From: Clostridium sp. OS1-26
Lineage (GTDB): Bacteria > Bacillota > Clostridia > Clostridiales > Clostridiaceae
Direction: 5' to 3'
Length of the DNA: 64,000 nt
Assembly (NCBI RefSeq): GCF_030915445.1
Contig: NZ_CP133264.1
Span: 5,737,208 to 5,801,207, forward strand
Both the position numbers and the translations under genes were made by a program. This document shows positions 36,979 to 46,434 of this stretch, piece after piece. The notes under the pieces were generated by a model that did not search any database, was not told the DNA's origin, and was given only the letters and a program-made list of their open reading frames with translations. Position 1 is the stretch's first letter; each line of letters begins with the position of its first letter.

Positions 36979-37326
36979 TTACTTTAATATTTCTTTTACT
37001 TTTGCTGCCTTACCAACTCTGCTTCTTAAGTAGAATAGTTTAGCTCTTCTTACTTTACCTCTTCTTACTACTTCTATTTTTTCAACTGAAGGAGCATTAA
37101 CTGGGAAAGTTTTTTCAACTCCAACATTGTAAGCTACTCTTCTTACTGTGAAAGTTTCTCTTAATCCACCATTTTGTCTCTTAAGAACTATTCCTTCGAA
37201 GATCTGTACTCTTTCTTTGTTTCCTTCTTTGATTCTTATATGAACCTTTACAGTATCTCCTACGTTGAATGCTGGTAAATCATTTCTAATTTGTTCTGCT
37301 TCGATTTGTCTTATTATTTCTAACAT
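36979..37326 (-). CDS. rplS: 50S ribosomal protein L19
   Basis: The 115-residue protein has the L19 signatures FNVGDTVKVHIRIKEG (20-35), IQ/VQIFEGIVLKRQNGG near 44 and the C-terminal RRAKLFYLR. It has its own promoter and leader and is separated from trmD, which in many genomes is in the same operon. Confidence 0.98.
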   Translation of the reverse strand: MLEIIRQIEAEQIRNDLPAFNVGDTVKVHIRIKEGNKERVQIFEGIVLKRQNGGLRETFTVRRVAYNVGVEKTFPVNAPSVEKIEVVRRGKVRRAKLFYLRSRVGKAAKVKEILK

Positions 37327-37401
37327 TGTGCATTACCTCCTAAATAATATTCGACGTTCTTGCCCAGCTGTTAAGCAAGCAGAGGACCGCCTGTGTAGCA
37401 C
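37327..37401 (-). promoter_or_regulatory. Leader of rplS
   Basis: The 75-base leader contains a CTTGC/GCAAG hairpin, and its 5' TTGTGC is complementary to GCACAA formed by the last leader bases and the first base of the ATG. Closing that pairing would mask the GGAGGT site. An L19 autoregulatory leader is known in Firmicutes; identity with it is inferred from position. Confidence 0.45.
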
Positions 37402-37408
37402 AAAATTC

Positions 37409-37437
37409 ATTTTATCATATAGGAATTTATTTTTCAA
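37409..37437 (-). promoter_or_regulatory. Sigma-A promoter for rplS
   Basis: The minus strand reads TTGAAA-N17-TAAAAT, 83 bases before the ATG. Confidence 0.7.
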
Positions 37438-37501
37438 TATAAAATTTAATTTTTTCCCAATGAATTTTAAAAAAATACATTAATAGTAAAAACTTGTTTA
37501 A

Positions 37502-38233
37502 TTATAATGCTTTATTTTGACATTTAGACAATAATTTTTTATCTTCCTCTGATAACTTTAACTTCTTAAATAAATCTGGTCTTTTTTCCTTAGTTATTAA
37601 AAGTGATTGAAGGCGTCTCCACTTTCTTATATTTTCATGATGTCCAGATAGTAAAATCTCTGGAACACTTTCCTCCTCAAAACACTCCGGTCTTGTATAC
37701 TGTGGATATTCAAGTAATCCACTATAAAAAGATTCCTCTGTATAGCTTTCACTGCTGGATAGAACTCCTGGTATAATTCTGCAAATACTATCTACTATAG
37801 GTATACAGGCCATTTCTCCTCCAGTAAGTACAAAATCACCTAAGGATATTTCCATATCTATGTATTTATACGTTCTTTCATCAATTCCTTCATAATGTCC
37901 ACAGATAAATATGAGTTCGCTTTCTTTAGCAAGTTCCTTGGCCATATTCTGGTTAAAAGTTACTCCCCTTGGACCTAAAAAAATAACCTTACCTTTATTA
38001 CTGTTCTTTACAGTTTTTATGCAGTCTACTATAGGCTGAGAAGCCATAACCATACCAGCCCCTCCGCCATAAGGGTAATCATCAACTTTTTTATGTTTAT
38101 TAGTTGTGTAATCTCTAATATTAACTGCATTTACCTCTACAATACCTTTTTCTTTAGCCTTACCTATTATACTGTGGTTAAACACTTGAAACATTTCAGG
38201 AAATAGCGTTAATATATCTATTTTTACTGCCAT
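37502..38233 (-). CDS. trmD: tRNA (guanine(37)-N1)-methyltransferase
   Basis: TrmD methylates G37 of tRNAs and prevents +1 frameshifting. The 243-residue SPOUT enzyme has the trefoil-knot segments VIFLGPRGV near 85, LIFICGHYEGIDER near 108 and SLGDFVLTGGEMA near 130. Its start overlaps rimM by 10 bases, implying coupling. Confidence 0.98.
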   Translation of the reverse strand: MAVKIDILTLFPEMFQVFNHSIIGKAKEKGIVEVNAVNIRDYTTNKHKKVDDYPYGGGAGMVMASQPIVDCIKTVKNSNKGKVIFLGPRGVTFNQNMAKELAKESELIFICGHYEGIDERTYKYIDMEISLGDFVLTGGEMACIPIVDSICRIIPGVLSSSESYTEESFYSGLLEYPQYTRPECFEEESVPEILLSGHHENIRKWRRLQSLLITKEKRPDLFKKLKLSEEDKKLLSKCQNKAL

Positions 38234-38712
38234 GTTTCCACCGGTTTTATTGTTATTTTTTTATTTTCTACATCTATGTTAACCACAATCTCTTTTAAAA
38301 CAGGAATTAATAGTTCTTTCCCCTCTTTTATCCAGTATACATCATTATTTTTTGTATGTATTACGTCGTAAATTTTCCCATAATCCACGCCATTTTCATC
38401 TACTACTGTGCATCCAATTATATCTGTAACAAAATATCTTCCTTCAGGTAGCTTAACAGCATCTTCTCTTGATACTTCTATATATTTCTCTTTATATTTA
38501 ACAGCATCCTCTATAGAATCTATGCCTTCAATTTTTAGTATAGCCCTATCTACTTGAAGCTTGCACCAAACTACCTGTCTCTCTATCCCATTTATGTATA
38601 TTTTTTTTAACTTTCTGAATCTCTTTATATCATCAGTTAAAGGGTATACTTTTACTTCTCCATTCAATCCATGCGTATTTATTATTTGTCCAACAGTTAT
38701 AAACTGTTTCAT
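38224..38712 (-). CDS. rimM: Ribosome maturation factor RimM
   Basis: RimM binds S19 and helps 30S maturation. The 162-residue protein has the N-terminal pattern VGQIINTHGLNGEVKVYPLT (7-26) and a C-terminal PRC barrel with VYWIKEGKELLIPV near 124. The ribosome binding site AAAAGGAGG, 10 bases before the ATG, is the terminal part of the family A repeat at 38723-38882, so expression depends on the repeat end. Confidence 0.96.
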   Translation of the reverse strand: MKQFITVGQIINTHGLNGEVKVYPLTDDIKRFRKLKKIYINGIERQVVWCKLQVDRAILKIEGIDSIEDAVKYKEKYIEVSREDAVKLPEGRYFVTDIIGCTVVDENGVDYGKIYDVIHTKNNDVYWIKEGKELLIPVLKEIVVNIDVENKKITIKPVETWQ

Positions 38713-38722
38713 AAAATCCTTT

Positions 38723-38882
38723 CCTCCTTTTAGTGGTCACACTGGGTAGTTTTACTCGTTTCCCTTCGGGTACTGGGTAACTTAATATTTTCGCTTCCGC
38801 TCACAAGTTACTCGTAAAAATTTATTTAGAACTTTTACCTAGCAAAATTACCCGTTAAAGTCCATTTAGGACTTTAACCTCC
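38723..38882 (-). mobile_element. Repeat family A, copy 1: 160-nt GGAGG-bounded structured element
   Basis: On the minus strand it runs GGAGGTTAAAGTCC ... ACTAAAAGGAGG, exactly 160 nt between and including the two GGAGG. Pairings: GTTAAAGTCC/GGACTTTAAC hairpin; GGTAAAAGTTC hairpin; outer GGGTAATTTTGCT with AGTAAAACTACCC; inner AAGTTACCC with its partner. The downstream GGAGG is the rimM ribosome binding site. Confidence 0.85.
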
Positions 38883-38970
38883 TAATCTATTTATTTAAAA
38901 CTATAATCATATATTGTTGATTTTTACTTATATTATACTTACTTTATATTTAAAACTGCTCATTATTCAT

Positions 38971-39136
38971 TTAAGGCATCTGAAAGAAAATATCAAATCA
39001 AAGATGCGACGGATATTTTGTGCCAGACAAAGAAGCAGTTTCCGCAGATAGTGAAACCTATCTAAGGGTTCTGCTGACGCAGTATGGCTCAAAATAGACT
39101 AGTATACTTGCTAGTTATTTTTTTGAAGATGCCTAA
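38971..39136 (+). mobile_element. Repeat family D, full-length copy (166 bp, MITE-like)
   Basis: Same length and orientation as 18713-18878, with inverted ends TTAAGGCATCTGAAAGAAAA and TTATTTTTTTGAAGATGCCT. Point differences are scattered. It lies immediately beside a family A element. Confidence 0.78.
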
Positions 39137-39152
39137 ATGTGCTTAAATATAA

Positions 39153-39178
39153 TAAAAGAGTTAGGTGCACCTAACTCT
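39153..39178 (-). terminator. Terminator after the KH-domain gene
   Basis: The minus strand reads AAAGAGTTAGGTGCACCTAA followed by CTCTTTTATT: a perfect palindromic stem AAGAGTTAGGTG/CACCTAACTCTT with U-tract. Confidence 0.8.
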
Positions 39179-39406
39179 TTATATTATCTCAACAACAACC
39201 CTTTTATTTTCTTTTATAGCTGCTGCTTTAACAACAGTTCTTATAGCTTTAGCTATTCTTCCCTGTTTTCCAATTACTTTTCCCATATCATCTGGTGCAA
39301 CTTTAAGTTCAAGAATTATTGATTGCTCACCAGCAATTTCGTTAACCTGAACCATTTCTGGGTTATCAACTAATGATTTAGCTATAATTTCAACTAATTC
39401 TCTCAT
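39179..39406 (-). CDS. khpA: KH-domain RNA-binding protein (YlqC/KhpA)
   Basis: This 75-residue protein is a single KH domain with the GXXG loop in GKVIGKQGRIAKAIRTVV (43-60). KhpA works with KhpB in Gram-positives and affects RNA and cell growth. It is 18 bases after rpsP, its standard place. TGGAGGGGTATTAA precedes the ATG. Confidence 0.93.
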   Translation of the reverse strand: MRELVEIIAKSLVDNPEMVQVNEIAGEQSIILELKVAPDDMGKVIGKQGRIAKAIRTVVKAAAIKENKRVVVEII

Positions 39407-39424
39407 TTAATACCCCTCCAGTTA

Positions 39425-39670
39425 CTACTTATTTAATCCAGCTCTTACGAAAAGCTTTTTAACGATCTCAGTTGGTTGTGCACCATTCTTTAACCATTGT
39501 GCAGCTTTTTCTTCATCTACTTTTATAGTAGCTGGTTCAGTTATTGGATTGTAATAACCTATTTCTTCTACAAATCTACCATCTCTTGGAGATCTTGAAT
39601 CTGCTACAACTATTCTATAAAATGGAGCTTTTTTAGCACCCATTCTTCTTAATCTTATCTTTACTGCCAT
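39425..39670 (-). CDS. rpsP: 30S ribosomal protein S16
   Basis: The 81-residue protein begins MAVKIRLRRMGAKKAPFYRI and contains VVADSRSPRDGRFVEEIGYY, both diagnostic for S16. The ATG at 39670 follows AAAGGAGGTGAAATTA; a start three codons upstream overlaps that site. It is between ffh and khpA. Confidence 0.98.
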   Translation of the reverse strand: MAVKIRLRRMGAKKAPFYRIVVADSRSPRDGRFVEEIGYYNPITEPATIKVDEEKAAQWLKNGAQPTEIVKKLFVRAGLNK

Positions 39671-39729
39671 TAATTTCACCTCCTTTTAAGGATATATAAA
39701 TCTATATTTTTTAAATTAACTTATTTATT

Positions 39730-41085
39730 TCAGCCTTTAAAAAGGCATTTTACCAAAGAGACCTTTTTTAAATCCTTTTGCATTCCCTTCATTTGCTTCA
39801 TCATTTTCTTCATATTCTCAAAGTCTTTTAGAAGCTTGTTAACTTGTTGTATAGTAGTACCTGAGCCTACAGCTATTCTCTTTTTTCTTGAAGGAGAACT
39901 ACTTATTAAAGAAGGATTTCTTCTTTCCTTTATAGTCATTGAATTAATTATAGCTTCTATTTTAGCTAATTCCTTTTCACTTCCACTAAGATCTACATTT
40001 TGAAGTTCCTTAGTGTTTGCCCCTGGCATCATCTCAATTAACTTATTCAAAGGTCCTAACTTTTTCATTTGCTGCATTGAAGATAGGAAATCTTCTAGAT
40101 TAAATTCTTGACTCATCATACGATTTCCTAATTTTTTAGCTTCTTCCTCATCTATAGACTGTTGAGCTTTCTCTATAAGTGATAATACATCACCCATTCC
40201 TAATATTCTAGATGCCATTCTATCTGGATAGAACACCTCGAAATCGCTCATTTTTTCTCCAACACCTATAAACTTAATAGGTTTTCCAGTCATAGCTTTT
40301 ATTGATAAGGCAGCTCCACCTCTTGTATCTCCATCTAGTTTTGTCAATATTACACCAGTTAGATCTAATTGATCATTAAAACTATTGGCAACATTTACTG
40401 CATCTTGCCCTGTCATGGAGTCAACAACTAATAATATTTCACTAGGATTTATGTTTTCTTTTATATCTTTTAATTCATTCATTAATTCTTCATCTATATG
40501 AAGTCTACCTGCTGTGTCTATTATAACAACATTCAAGCTATTGTTTTTCGCATATTCCAATGCACCCTTTGATATATCTACTGGTGTAACTTTATCTCCC
40601 ATGGTAAATACTGGTACATCTATTTGTTTTCCTACTACTTGAAGCTGTTTTATGGCTGCAGGCCTATATATGTCACAAGCTACGAGAAGCGGCTTTTTAT
40701 TTTTCTTTCTAAGTTGAAGAGCAAGTTTTCCTGCCATTGTAGTTTTACCTGCCCCCTGAAGGCCTACTAACATTATGATAGTGGTTCCACTTGAAGAAAA
40801 TTGAATTCCACTTTCACTACTTCCCATTAAATCTTTAAGCTCTTCATTAACTATTTTTATAACATGCTGACCCGGAGTCAAACTTTGGAAAACTTCTTCT
40901 CCAAGGCACTTTTCACTTACACTCTTTACGAAGTCTTTAACAACCTTATAATTAACGTCTGCTTCTAGAAGCGCTAATTTTACTTCTCGCATAGCGTCTT
41001 TTATATCTTTTTCAGAAAGCTTACCTTTGCCTCTAAGTTTTTTTAAGGTTTCCTGAAGCTTAGAAGCCAATCCTTCAAAAGCCAT
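39730..41085 (-). CDS. ffh: Signal recognition particle protein Ffh
   Basis: Ffh, with 4.5S RNA, binds signal sequences of nascent membrane proteins. The 451-residue protein has the N domain (1-90), G domain with GLQGAGKTTMAGKLA near 106, DTAGR, TKLDGDTRGGAAL near 245, and the methionine-rich M domain ending in MKKMMKQMKGMQ near 430. The start at 41085 follows AGGAGGAATAGC; the frame extends eight codons upstream without support. ylxM overlaps its upstream side. Confidence 0.98.
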   Translation of the reverse strand: MAFEGLASKLQETLKKLRGKGKLSEKDIKDAMREVKLALLEADVNYKVVKDFVKSVSEKCLGEEVFQSLTPGQHVIKIVNEELKDLMGSSESGIQFSSSGTTIIMLVGLQGAGKTTMAGKLALQLRKKNKKPLLVACDIYRPAAIKQLQVVGKQIDVPVFTMGDKVTPVDISKGALEYAKNNSLNVVIIDTAGRLHIDEELMNELKDIKENINPSEILLVVDSMTGQDAVNVANSFNDQLDLTGVILTKLDGDTRGGAALSIKAMTGKPIKFIGVGEKMSDFEVFYPDRMASRILGMGDVLSLIEKAQQSIDEEEAKKLGNRMMSQEFNLEDFLSSMQQMKKLGPLNKLIEMMPGANTKELQNVDLSGSEKELAKIEAIINSMTIKERRNPSLISSSPSRKKRIAVGSGTTIQQVNKLLKDFENMKKMMKQMKGMQKDLKKVSLVKCLFKG

Positions 41086-41095
41086 GCTATTCCTC

Positions 41096-41437
41096 CTAAA
41101 TATTGTCAATTATATATTTTTTCATTTCATCTAATAACCTAGAATTCTCATTATTTTTTGTGTTTAATAAATCTATTGAATTTAAAAGAAATACCTTAAC
41201 CTCTTCCATTTTTAGCTTTTGTTTCATCAATTCCAGCTTTTCTTCATACTGTAATAAAAGCTTATGACATCTTTTAATGACGTCATGTACTGCCTGTCTG
41301 CTGGTATTTGTTAATTCTGATATTTCAGCTAAAGATAAGTCATCATTGTAATATAGTTCCATTATATTTTTTTGTTTTTCTGTTAAAAGCTCACCATACA
41401 AATCTAATAGTATAGAGAGTTGAATTCTTTCTTCCAT
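41096..41437 (-). CDS. ylxM: YlxM family helix-turn-helix protein
   Basis: This 113-residue protein has a sigma-70 region 4-like helix-turn-helix (LTEKQKNIMELYYNDDLSL, then AEISELTNTSRQAVHDVIKR) and a helical tail. YlxM/p13 proteins sit before ffh in most Firmicutes and are reported to influence SRP. It lies between ftsY and ffh with an 11-base gap to ffh. Confidence 0.94.
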   Translation of the reverse strand: MEERIQLSILLDLYGELLTEKQKNIMELYYNDDLSLAEISELTNTSRQAVHDVIKRCHKLLLQYEEKLELMKQKLKMEEVKVFLLNSIDLLNTKNNENSRLLDEMKKYIIDNI

Positions 41438-41608
41438 GAAGCACTATGCAATCATATAAATTGCAATTTCACTCCTTTAAATTTATTAAAACATTTAAAA
41501 ATGTTTTACTCAACGAAATATATAATATCAAAGATTATATGTGCTGTCAAGTATTTTTACTTAACAGAGTAAAAATATTATTTAAGCTTATGGTATCTTC
41601 AAAAATAG

Positions 41609-42520
41609 CTAGAACAAAGCCTCTGCAAATTCCTTTGGATTGAATTCTTGCAGGTCCTCTATACTTTCTCCTACACCTATTAATTTTACAGGTATATTTA
41701 AACTGTGCTTTATAGATATTACAATACCACCTTTTGCAGTTCCATCAAGTTTTGTAAGAACTATTCCATCAATAGGACAAACCTCCATAAACTGTCTTGC
41801 CTGTTGAACTGCATTTTGACCAGTTGTGGCATCTAGTACTAATAAAGTTTGTTTGTCTGCTTCACCAAACTCCCTGTCAATTATTCTATTTATTTTTCCA
41901 AGTTCATCCATAAGATTTTTCTTGTTATGTAATCTTCCTGCTGTATCGCAAATAAGTACATCAGTTTTTCTTGCTTTAGCTGCCTGTACTGCATCAAAAA
42001 CCACTGCTGCAGGGTCTGAACCTTCTTGATGCTTTATAATATCCACTCCTGCTCTTTTACTCCAAACTTCAAGTTGGTCTATAGCCGCAGCTCTGAATGT
42101 ATCTGCTGCTGCCATTAGTACTTTATATCCTCCATCTTTCAGTTTTGAAGATATTTTACCAATAGAAGTGGTTTTACCAACACCATTTACCCCAATAACA
42201 AGAACAACTGCTGGAGTCTTATCTGGTTTTATAGTTCCATTTTCTTCTCCCAATATATCTACAATGACTTCCTTTAGGTATCCTTTAACAAGAGCCGGGT
42301 CTTTAACTTTGTTTTCTCTTATTTTTTCTTTTAGTTTTTCTATGATATGAAGACTTGTATCAACACCTATATCTGCGGTGATAAGTATCTCCTCTAGTTC
42401 TTCATATAATTCCTCGTCTATGGTCATAGCCCCACTTAATATGTCAGTTATCTTTTCTGTGAGATTATTTTTTGTCTTTGAGAGACCATCTTTTAATTTT
42501 TCAAAAAATCCACCGAACAT
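41609..42520 (-). CDS. ftsY: Signal recognition particle receptor FtsY
   Basis: FtsY docks SRP-ribosome complexes on the membrane. The 303-residue protein lacks a long acidic A domain, as in Gram-positives, and has the NG domain with GVNGVGKTTSIGKISSKL near 110, DTAGRLHNK near 195 and TKLDGTAKGGI near 255. It is downstream of smc, the usual rnc-smc-ftsY series. Confidence 0.98.
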   Translation of the reverse strand: MFGGFFEKLKDGLSKTKNNLTEKITDILSGAMTIDEELYEELEEILITADIGVDTSLHIIEKLKEKIRENKVKDPALVKGYLKEVIVDILGEENGTIKPDKTPAVVLVIGVNGVGKTTSIGKISSKLKDGGYKVLMAAADTFRAAAIDQLEVWSKRAGVDIIKHQEGSDPAAVVFDAVQAAKARKTDVLICDTAGRLHNKKNLMDELGKINRIIDREFGEADKQTLLVLDATTGQNAVQQARQFMEVCPIDGIVLTKLDGTAKGGIVISIKHSLNIPVKLIGVGESIEDLQEFNPKEFAEALF

Positions 42521-42610
42521 TTTATATGCCTCCTAATCTACTATTAAGTTTTCTTGTTTATAATTGATATAAAGTTTAGATTTAATTTTTTATATGTGAA
42601 TGTTCTTTAT

Positions 42611-45600
42611 TTAAGATGCTTCTTTACTTAGGTCTACAGAAACTATCTTGGATATACCTTTCTCCTCCATAGTAACTCCGTACAGCGCATCACTTGCTTC
42701 CATTGTTCCTTTTCTATGGGTAATTACAATAAACTGGATGTTTTCTGAGAATTTCTTTAAGAATTCTGCATATCTTGCTACGTTCGCATCATCTAATGCT
42801 GCCTCTATTTCATCTAATATACAGAATGGAGTTGGCTTCATCTTTAGTATAGCAAAAAGTAGAGCTATAGCTGAAAGTCCCTTTTCTCCACCGGACATCA
42901 AATTAATATTTTGAAGTTTCTTTCCTGGAGGTTGAACTGTTATATCAATATTACCTGTTAGTTCATCTCCATCTGTTAATATTAGATCTGCACTTCCTCC
43001 TTTAAAAAGTTCCTTAAATGTTTCATTAAAATTCTCTCTAAGCTTATTAAAGTTCTCATTGAATACCACTCTCATCTTATCAGTCATCTCATTTATTACT
43101 CCAGCAAGCTCTTCCTTAGCTCTTATTAAGTCTTCTCTTTGAGTAGTCATAAAACTTACTTTTTCAGTTAGCTCTCTATATTCATCAATAGCTCCAACGT
43201 TAACTGTACCTAAAGCTGATATACCACTTTTTAAAGCAGTGATTTCTTTTTTAAACTCTTCCACATTTTCTATGTCTTTTTTGTATTCTAGAGCTTCTGC
43301 ATAAGTAATTTCAAGTTCATCATTTAGTTTTGAGTACAAAGATTCCTTTTCAGCTGTTAACTTTGTAAGGAAAAGCTGCGCCTTATGTAATTCATCTTCT
43401 TTCTTGTTAATCACTAAGTTCAAGCTCTCCATATTATCAGTATCCAATTTAATTTTTTCTTTGATTTTTATAATCTCTATATCTTGCTCTTTAATTTTTT
43501 CTTCTAACTCTAAGATGTAATTCTCAATATTTTTTACTTTTTCTTTATTGTGTTCAATTTGACTTTTACACTTATTTATATTCTCTTCCGACTTTTTATT
43601 TTCATCTTCTATAAGTTTCTTTTTTGATTTAGCTCAGTTATGTCTAATAATAGTTTATCTAATGTTATATCTTTATTCGAAACACTTTCATCTATCTGAG
43701 CTTTCTTTATTTTTAAGTGTGTAAGACTTTCCTTAGAGCTATCGATTTCTTTAACCTTATCCGTTAGCTCTTCTTCAATCTCGGCAATCAAGTTATCATT
43801 CTCAACTTGGTTATTAGTTGCAGTTTCTAATTCTTTCTCTCTTGTAGACAGTTCTTCTATGTTTTCCTTTAATTTTTCATTTAACAGTTCTATTTCCCTA
43901 TTAGATACTACTAAGTTTTCTTTTAGTTTACTGCTTTCGTTGTCAACAGCATTAATTTTACCTTTTAATTTAGTAACTTCGATGTTTTGAAAATAAATCT
44001 GATCCTTTAAATTTAAATTTTCTTCATCTAAAGCCTTAATATTGTTTCTATCGTTTTGTATTCTGGAACTTAAAGCAATGATTTTTTCACTTGTATCCTT
44101 TACTTTTAACTTAATATCTTCAATTTCTCTTTTTCTTCCAATTATATTTGCATTTTTGCTATGTAAACTTCCTCCTGTCATCGAGCCTCCAGGATTAACA
44201 ACTTCCCCGGATAGGGTAACTATCTTAAAACTATAATTACTTATTTTCGCTATATGAAGCGCACTATCCATATTGCTACATATTATAGTTCTACCAAGTA
44301 TATACTCTATTGCATTTGTAAAGACTTTGTCATAACTTATTAGCTCGCTAGCAATTCCTATATATCCATCTACATTCTGTATAGTGCTTGTTATAGATGC
44401 CTTTTTACCTTTAACAATAGTAAGCGGTAAAAAGGTAGCCCTACCAATATTATTTTCCTTTAAATATTTTATAAGATTTTTGCTATCTCTTCATTTTGGG
44501 TTATTATATCAGATATTGCTCCACCTAATGCTATTTCTACAGCTATTTCAAGTTCTTTTTTTACATTTATTACTTCACCTAAAACAAAACAACTATCTTT
44601 TCCTACAGATACTTTACCTTTGTTTACGTCTCCCATCAATGTTTTTACTGATCTATTGTATCCTTCATATTGCTTATCTAAATTTATAAGCATATTATGA
44701 TTTGCTTCCAATCTACTATGAATATTATTCAATTCTTTAAGTTCTTTTTCTTTGTCAAATAACGTAGAATTTAATTTAGATATCTGCTGAGAATTAATTT
44801 TTATGTTATCTTGCAGGGCATCTATTTTTTGTTTTATCTCTTCAATCTGTTCTAAAAGTACTTCTTTAGTTTTTGTATTAATCTTAATTGAATGCAAATA
44901 GCTCTCACAAGAATTTTTTATATCTACAGCTTTTTCTGTAAGCATATCAATATCATTTTTTAACATTAAAATATTGTTCTTTAGGTTTGATATATTTCTA
45001 AGGTATTCTATCTGATCATCTTTTAATCTCTTTACTAGGCTTGTTTTATCTGAAATAGATGCATCTGTTAAGGCTATATCTTCTTCGTATTTATATATCT
45101 GTTTATTTATATCTTCTTGATTGCTTCTCAAAATACTTAGTTCTTTATCTTGAATATTCTTATCAGATATTATATTAGCTAACTTATTTTCGATCTCGTT
45201 AATTTCCTTTGAGCTTTTTTGTATATAATTATATAGATTTTCTAACCTTTCACCTAGTAGATTAGTTTCTGACTCTACCTCTTGCTTTTTTGACTTGTTA
45301 TCATAATATTGTTTTTTATCATTTGAACTCTTTAGGTCTATAGACTCAAGTTTTTCATTCCAGATGTTAATCATTTTTTTAAATTCAGTAAGTTTTAGGT
45401 TTAATTCTTCTGTACTTGTATTCATTCCATTAATGGAATCTTCAGCAGAATTTATCTTTTCTTGAACCTTTCCTATCGAGTGAACAATTACATTTATTTC
45501 CTTATCCTTGAGCTCTTCCGATAACTTTATAAATTTTTTAGCCTTTTCATTTTCTATACGTAAAGGTTCTAATCTTTCCTCATAAGTACCTAGGATATCA

Positions 45601-46175
45601 TCTATTCTAACAAGATTACTTTCTGTATTTTCTAGTTTTTTTTCTGCTTCTTCCTTTCTCCACTTAAACTTAACTATTCCTGCAGCTTCCTCTAAAAGAC
45701 TTCTTCTCTCCTCAGGTCTTCCACTTAATACAGCTTCAATTTTACCCTGACCTATTATCGAATATCCTTCCTTACCTATTCCAGTGTCCATAAAAAGTTC
45801 ATTGATATCCTTTAATCTACATTGAGTATTATTAATGTAATACTCACTTTCTCCGGAACGATAAAGCCTTCTAGAGATAGTAACGTCCGTATAGTCAAGT
45901 GCTAGATTTCTATCTTCGTTATCTAACGTGAGAGAAACCTGACAAAGTCCTACAGACTTTCTAAATTGAGTTCCTGCAAAAATTACATCTTCCATCTTGC
46001 CGCCTCTAAGGCTTTTTACGCTTTGTTCTCCAAGAACCCACCTTACTGCATCAGAAATATTACTTTTACCACTACCATTTGGGCCTACAATAGCCGTAAC
46101 TCCATCTTTAAACATTAGTTCAGTCTTATCTGCAAAGGATTTAAAACCCCTTATCTCTATAGATTTTAAATACAT
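42611..46175 (-). CDS. smc: Chromosome partition protein SMC, with two apparent frameshifts
   Basis: SMC dimers organise and segregate the chromosome. Three consecutive frames carry one protein: 44469-46175 has the N-terminal ATPase half with GPNGSGKSNI near 32 and the first coiled coil; 43609 to about 44478 the hinge end (VVNPGGSMTGGS) and second coil; 42611 to about 43620 the signature SGGEKGLSAIALLF and Walker B ILDEIEAALD. Each join needs one extra base: at a 5-base T run (44476-44480) and a 6-base T run (43620-43625). Restored length is 1188 residues, the family norm. Fragments treated as separate genes would be wrong. Undercalling is the likeliest cause. Confidence 0.92.
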
Positions 46176-46189
46176 AAATAGTACACTCC

Positions 46190-46288
46190 TTATCTCCCAA
46201 ATAGCATCGGAAGCAAGCCAACTAAAAACATAAGCGCTACTATATACACCAACGCTTTTCTCATATTTTCTCTTGTCTTCTTTTTCAT
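46190..46288 (-). CDS. Small membrane protein, 32 residues (DUF4044-like)
   Basis: A 33-codon frame with AAAGGAG nine bases before its ATG encodes a Lys/Arg-rich start (MKKKTRENMRKAL) and one transmembrane helix (VYIVALMFLVGLLPMLF). Such one-helix peptides near ribosome/SMC genes resemble the small DUF4044 proteins of clostridia. Its stop codon forms part of the smc ribosome binding site (GATAAGGAG), so the two are probably co-transcribed. Function unknown. Confidence 0.65.
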   Translation of the reverse strand: MKKKTRENMRKALVYIVALMFLVGLLPMLFGR

Positions 46289-46395
46289 ACTATAACACTC
46301 CTTTTTAACTTATATTATACATGTATTATAGAATTTACTTTATATAGTTTATATTATATTAATTAAAATATCAATTATAAAGTTCGGATAAAATA

Positions 46396-46424
46396 AAAAC
46401 CCTGCTCATCACAGGGTTTTTTTA
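46396..46424 (-). terminator. Terminator after spoVS
   Basis: The minus strand reads AAAAAACCCTGTGATGAGCA followed by GGGTTTTTATTTT: the stem AAACCCTG/CAGGGTTT with U-tract, ten bases after the spoVS stop codon. Confidence 0.82.
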
Positions 46425-46434
46425 TTAAACAAAG

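Larger units (their letters stand above)
38713..39178. other. Gap between the KH-domain gene and rimM filled by two repeats
   Basis: Elsewhere these two genes are usually adjacent. Here a family A repeat (38723-38882) and a family D repeat (38971-39136) lie side by side with about 90 AT-rich bases between, followed by the terminator of the KH-domain gene. Confidence 0.8.

Noticed and set aside
42611..46175. Three separate genes in the smc region
   Set aside because: Together they give one SMC of normal length in correct order with single-base frame breaks; the middle piece has no own start or ribosome binding site.
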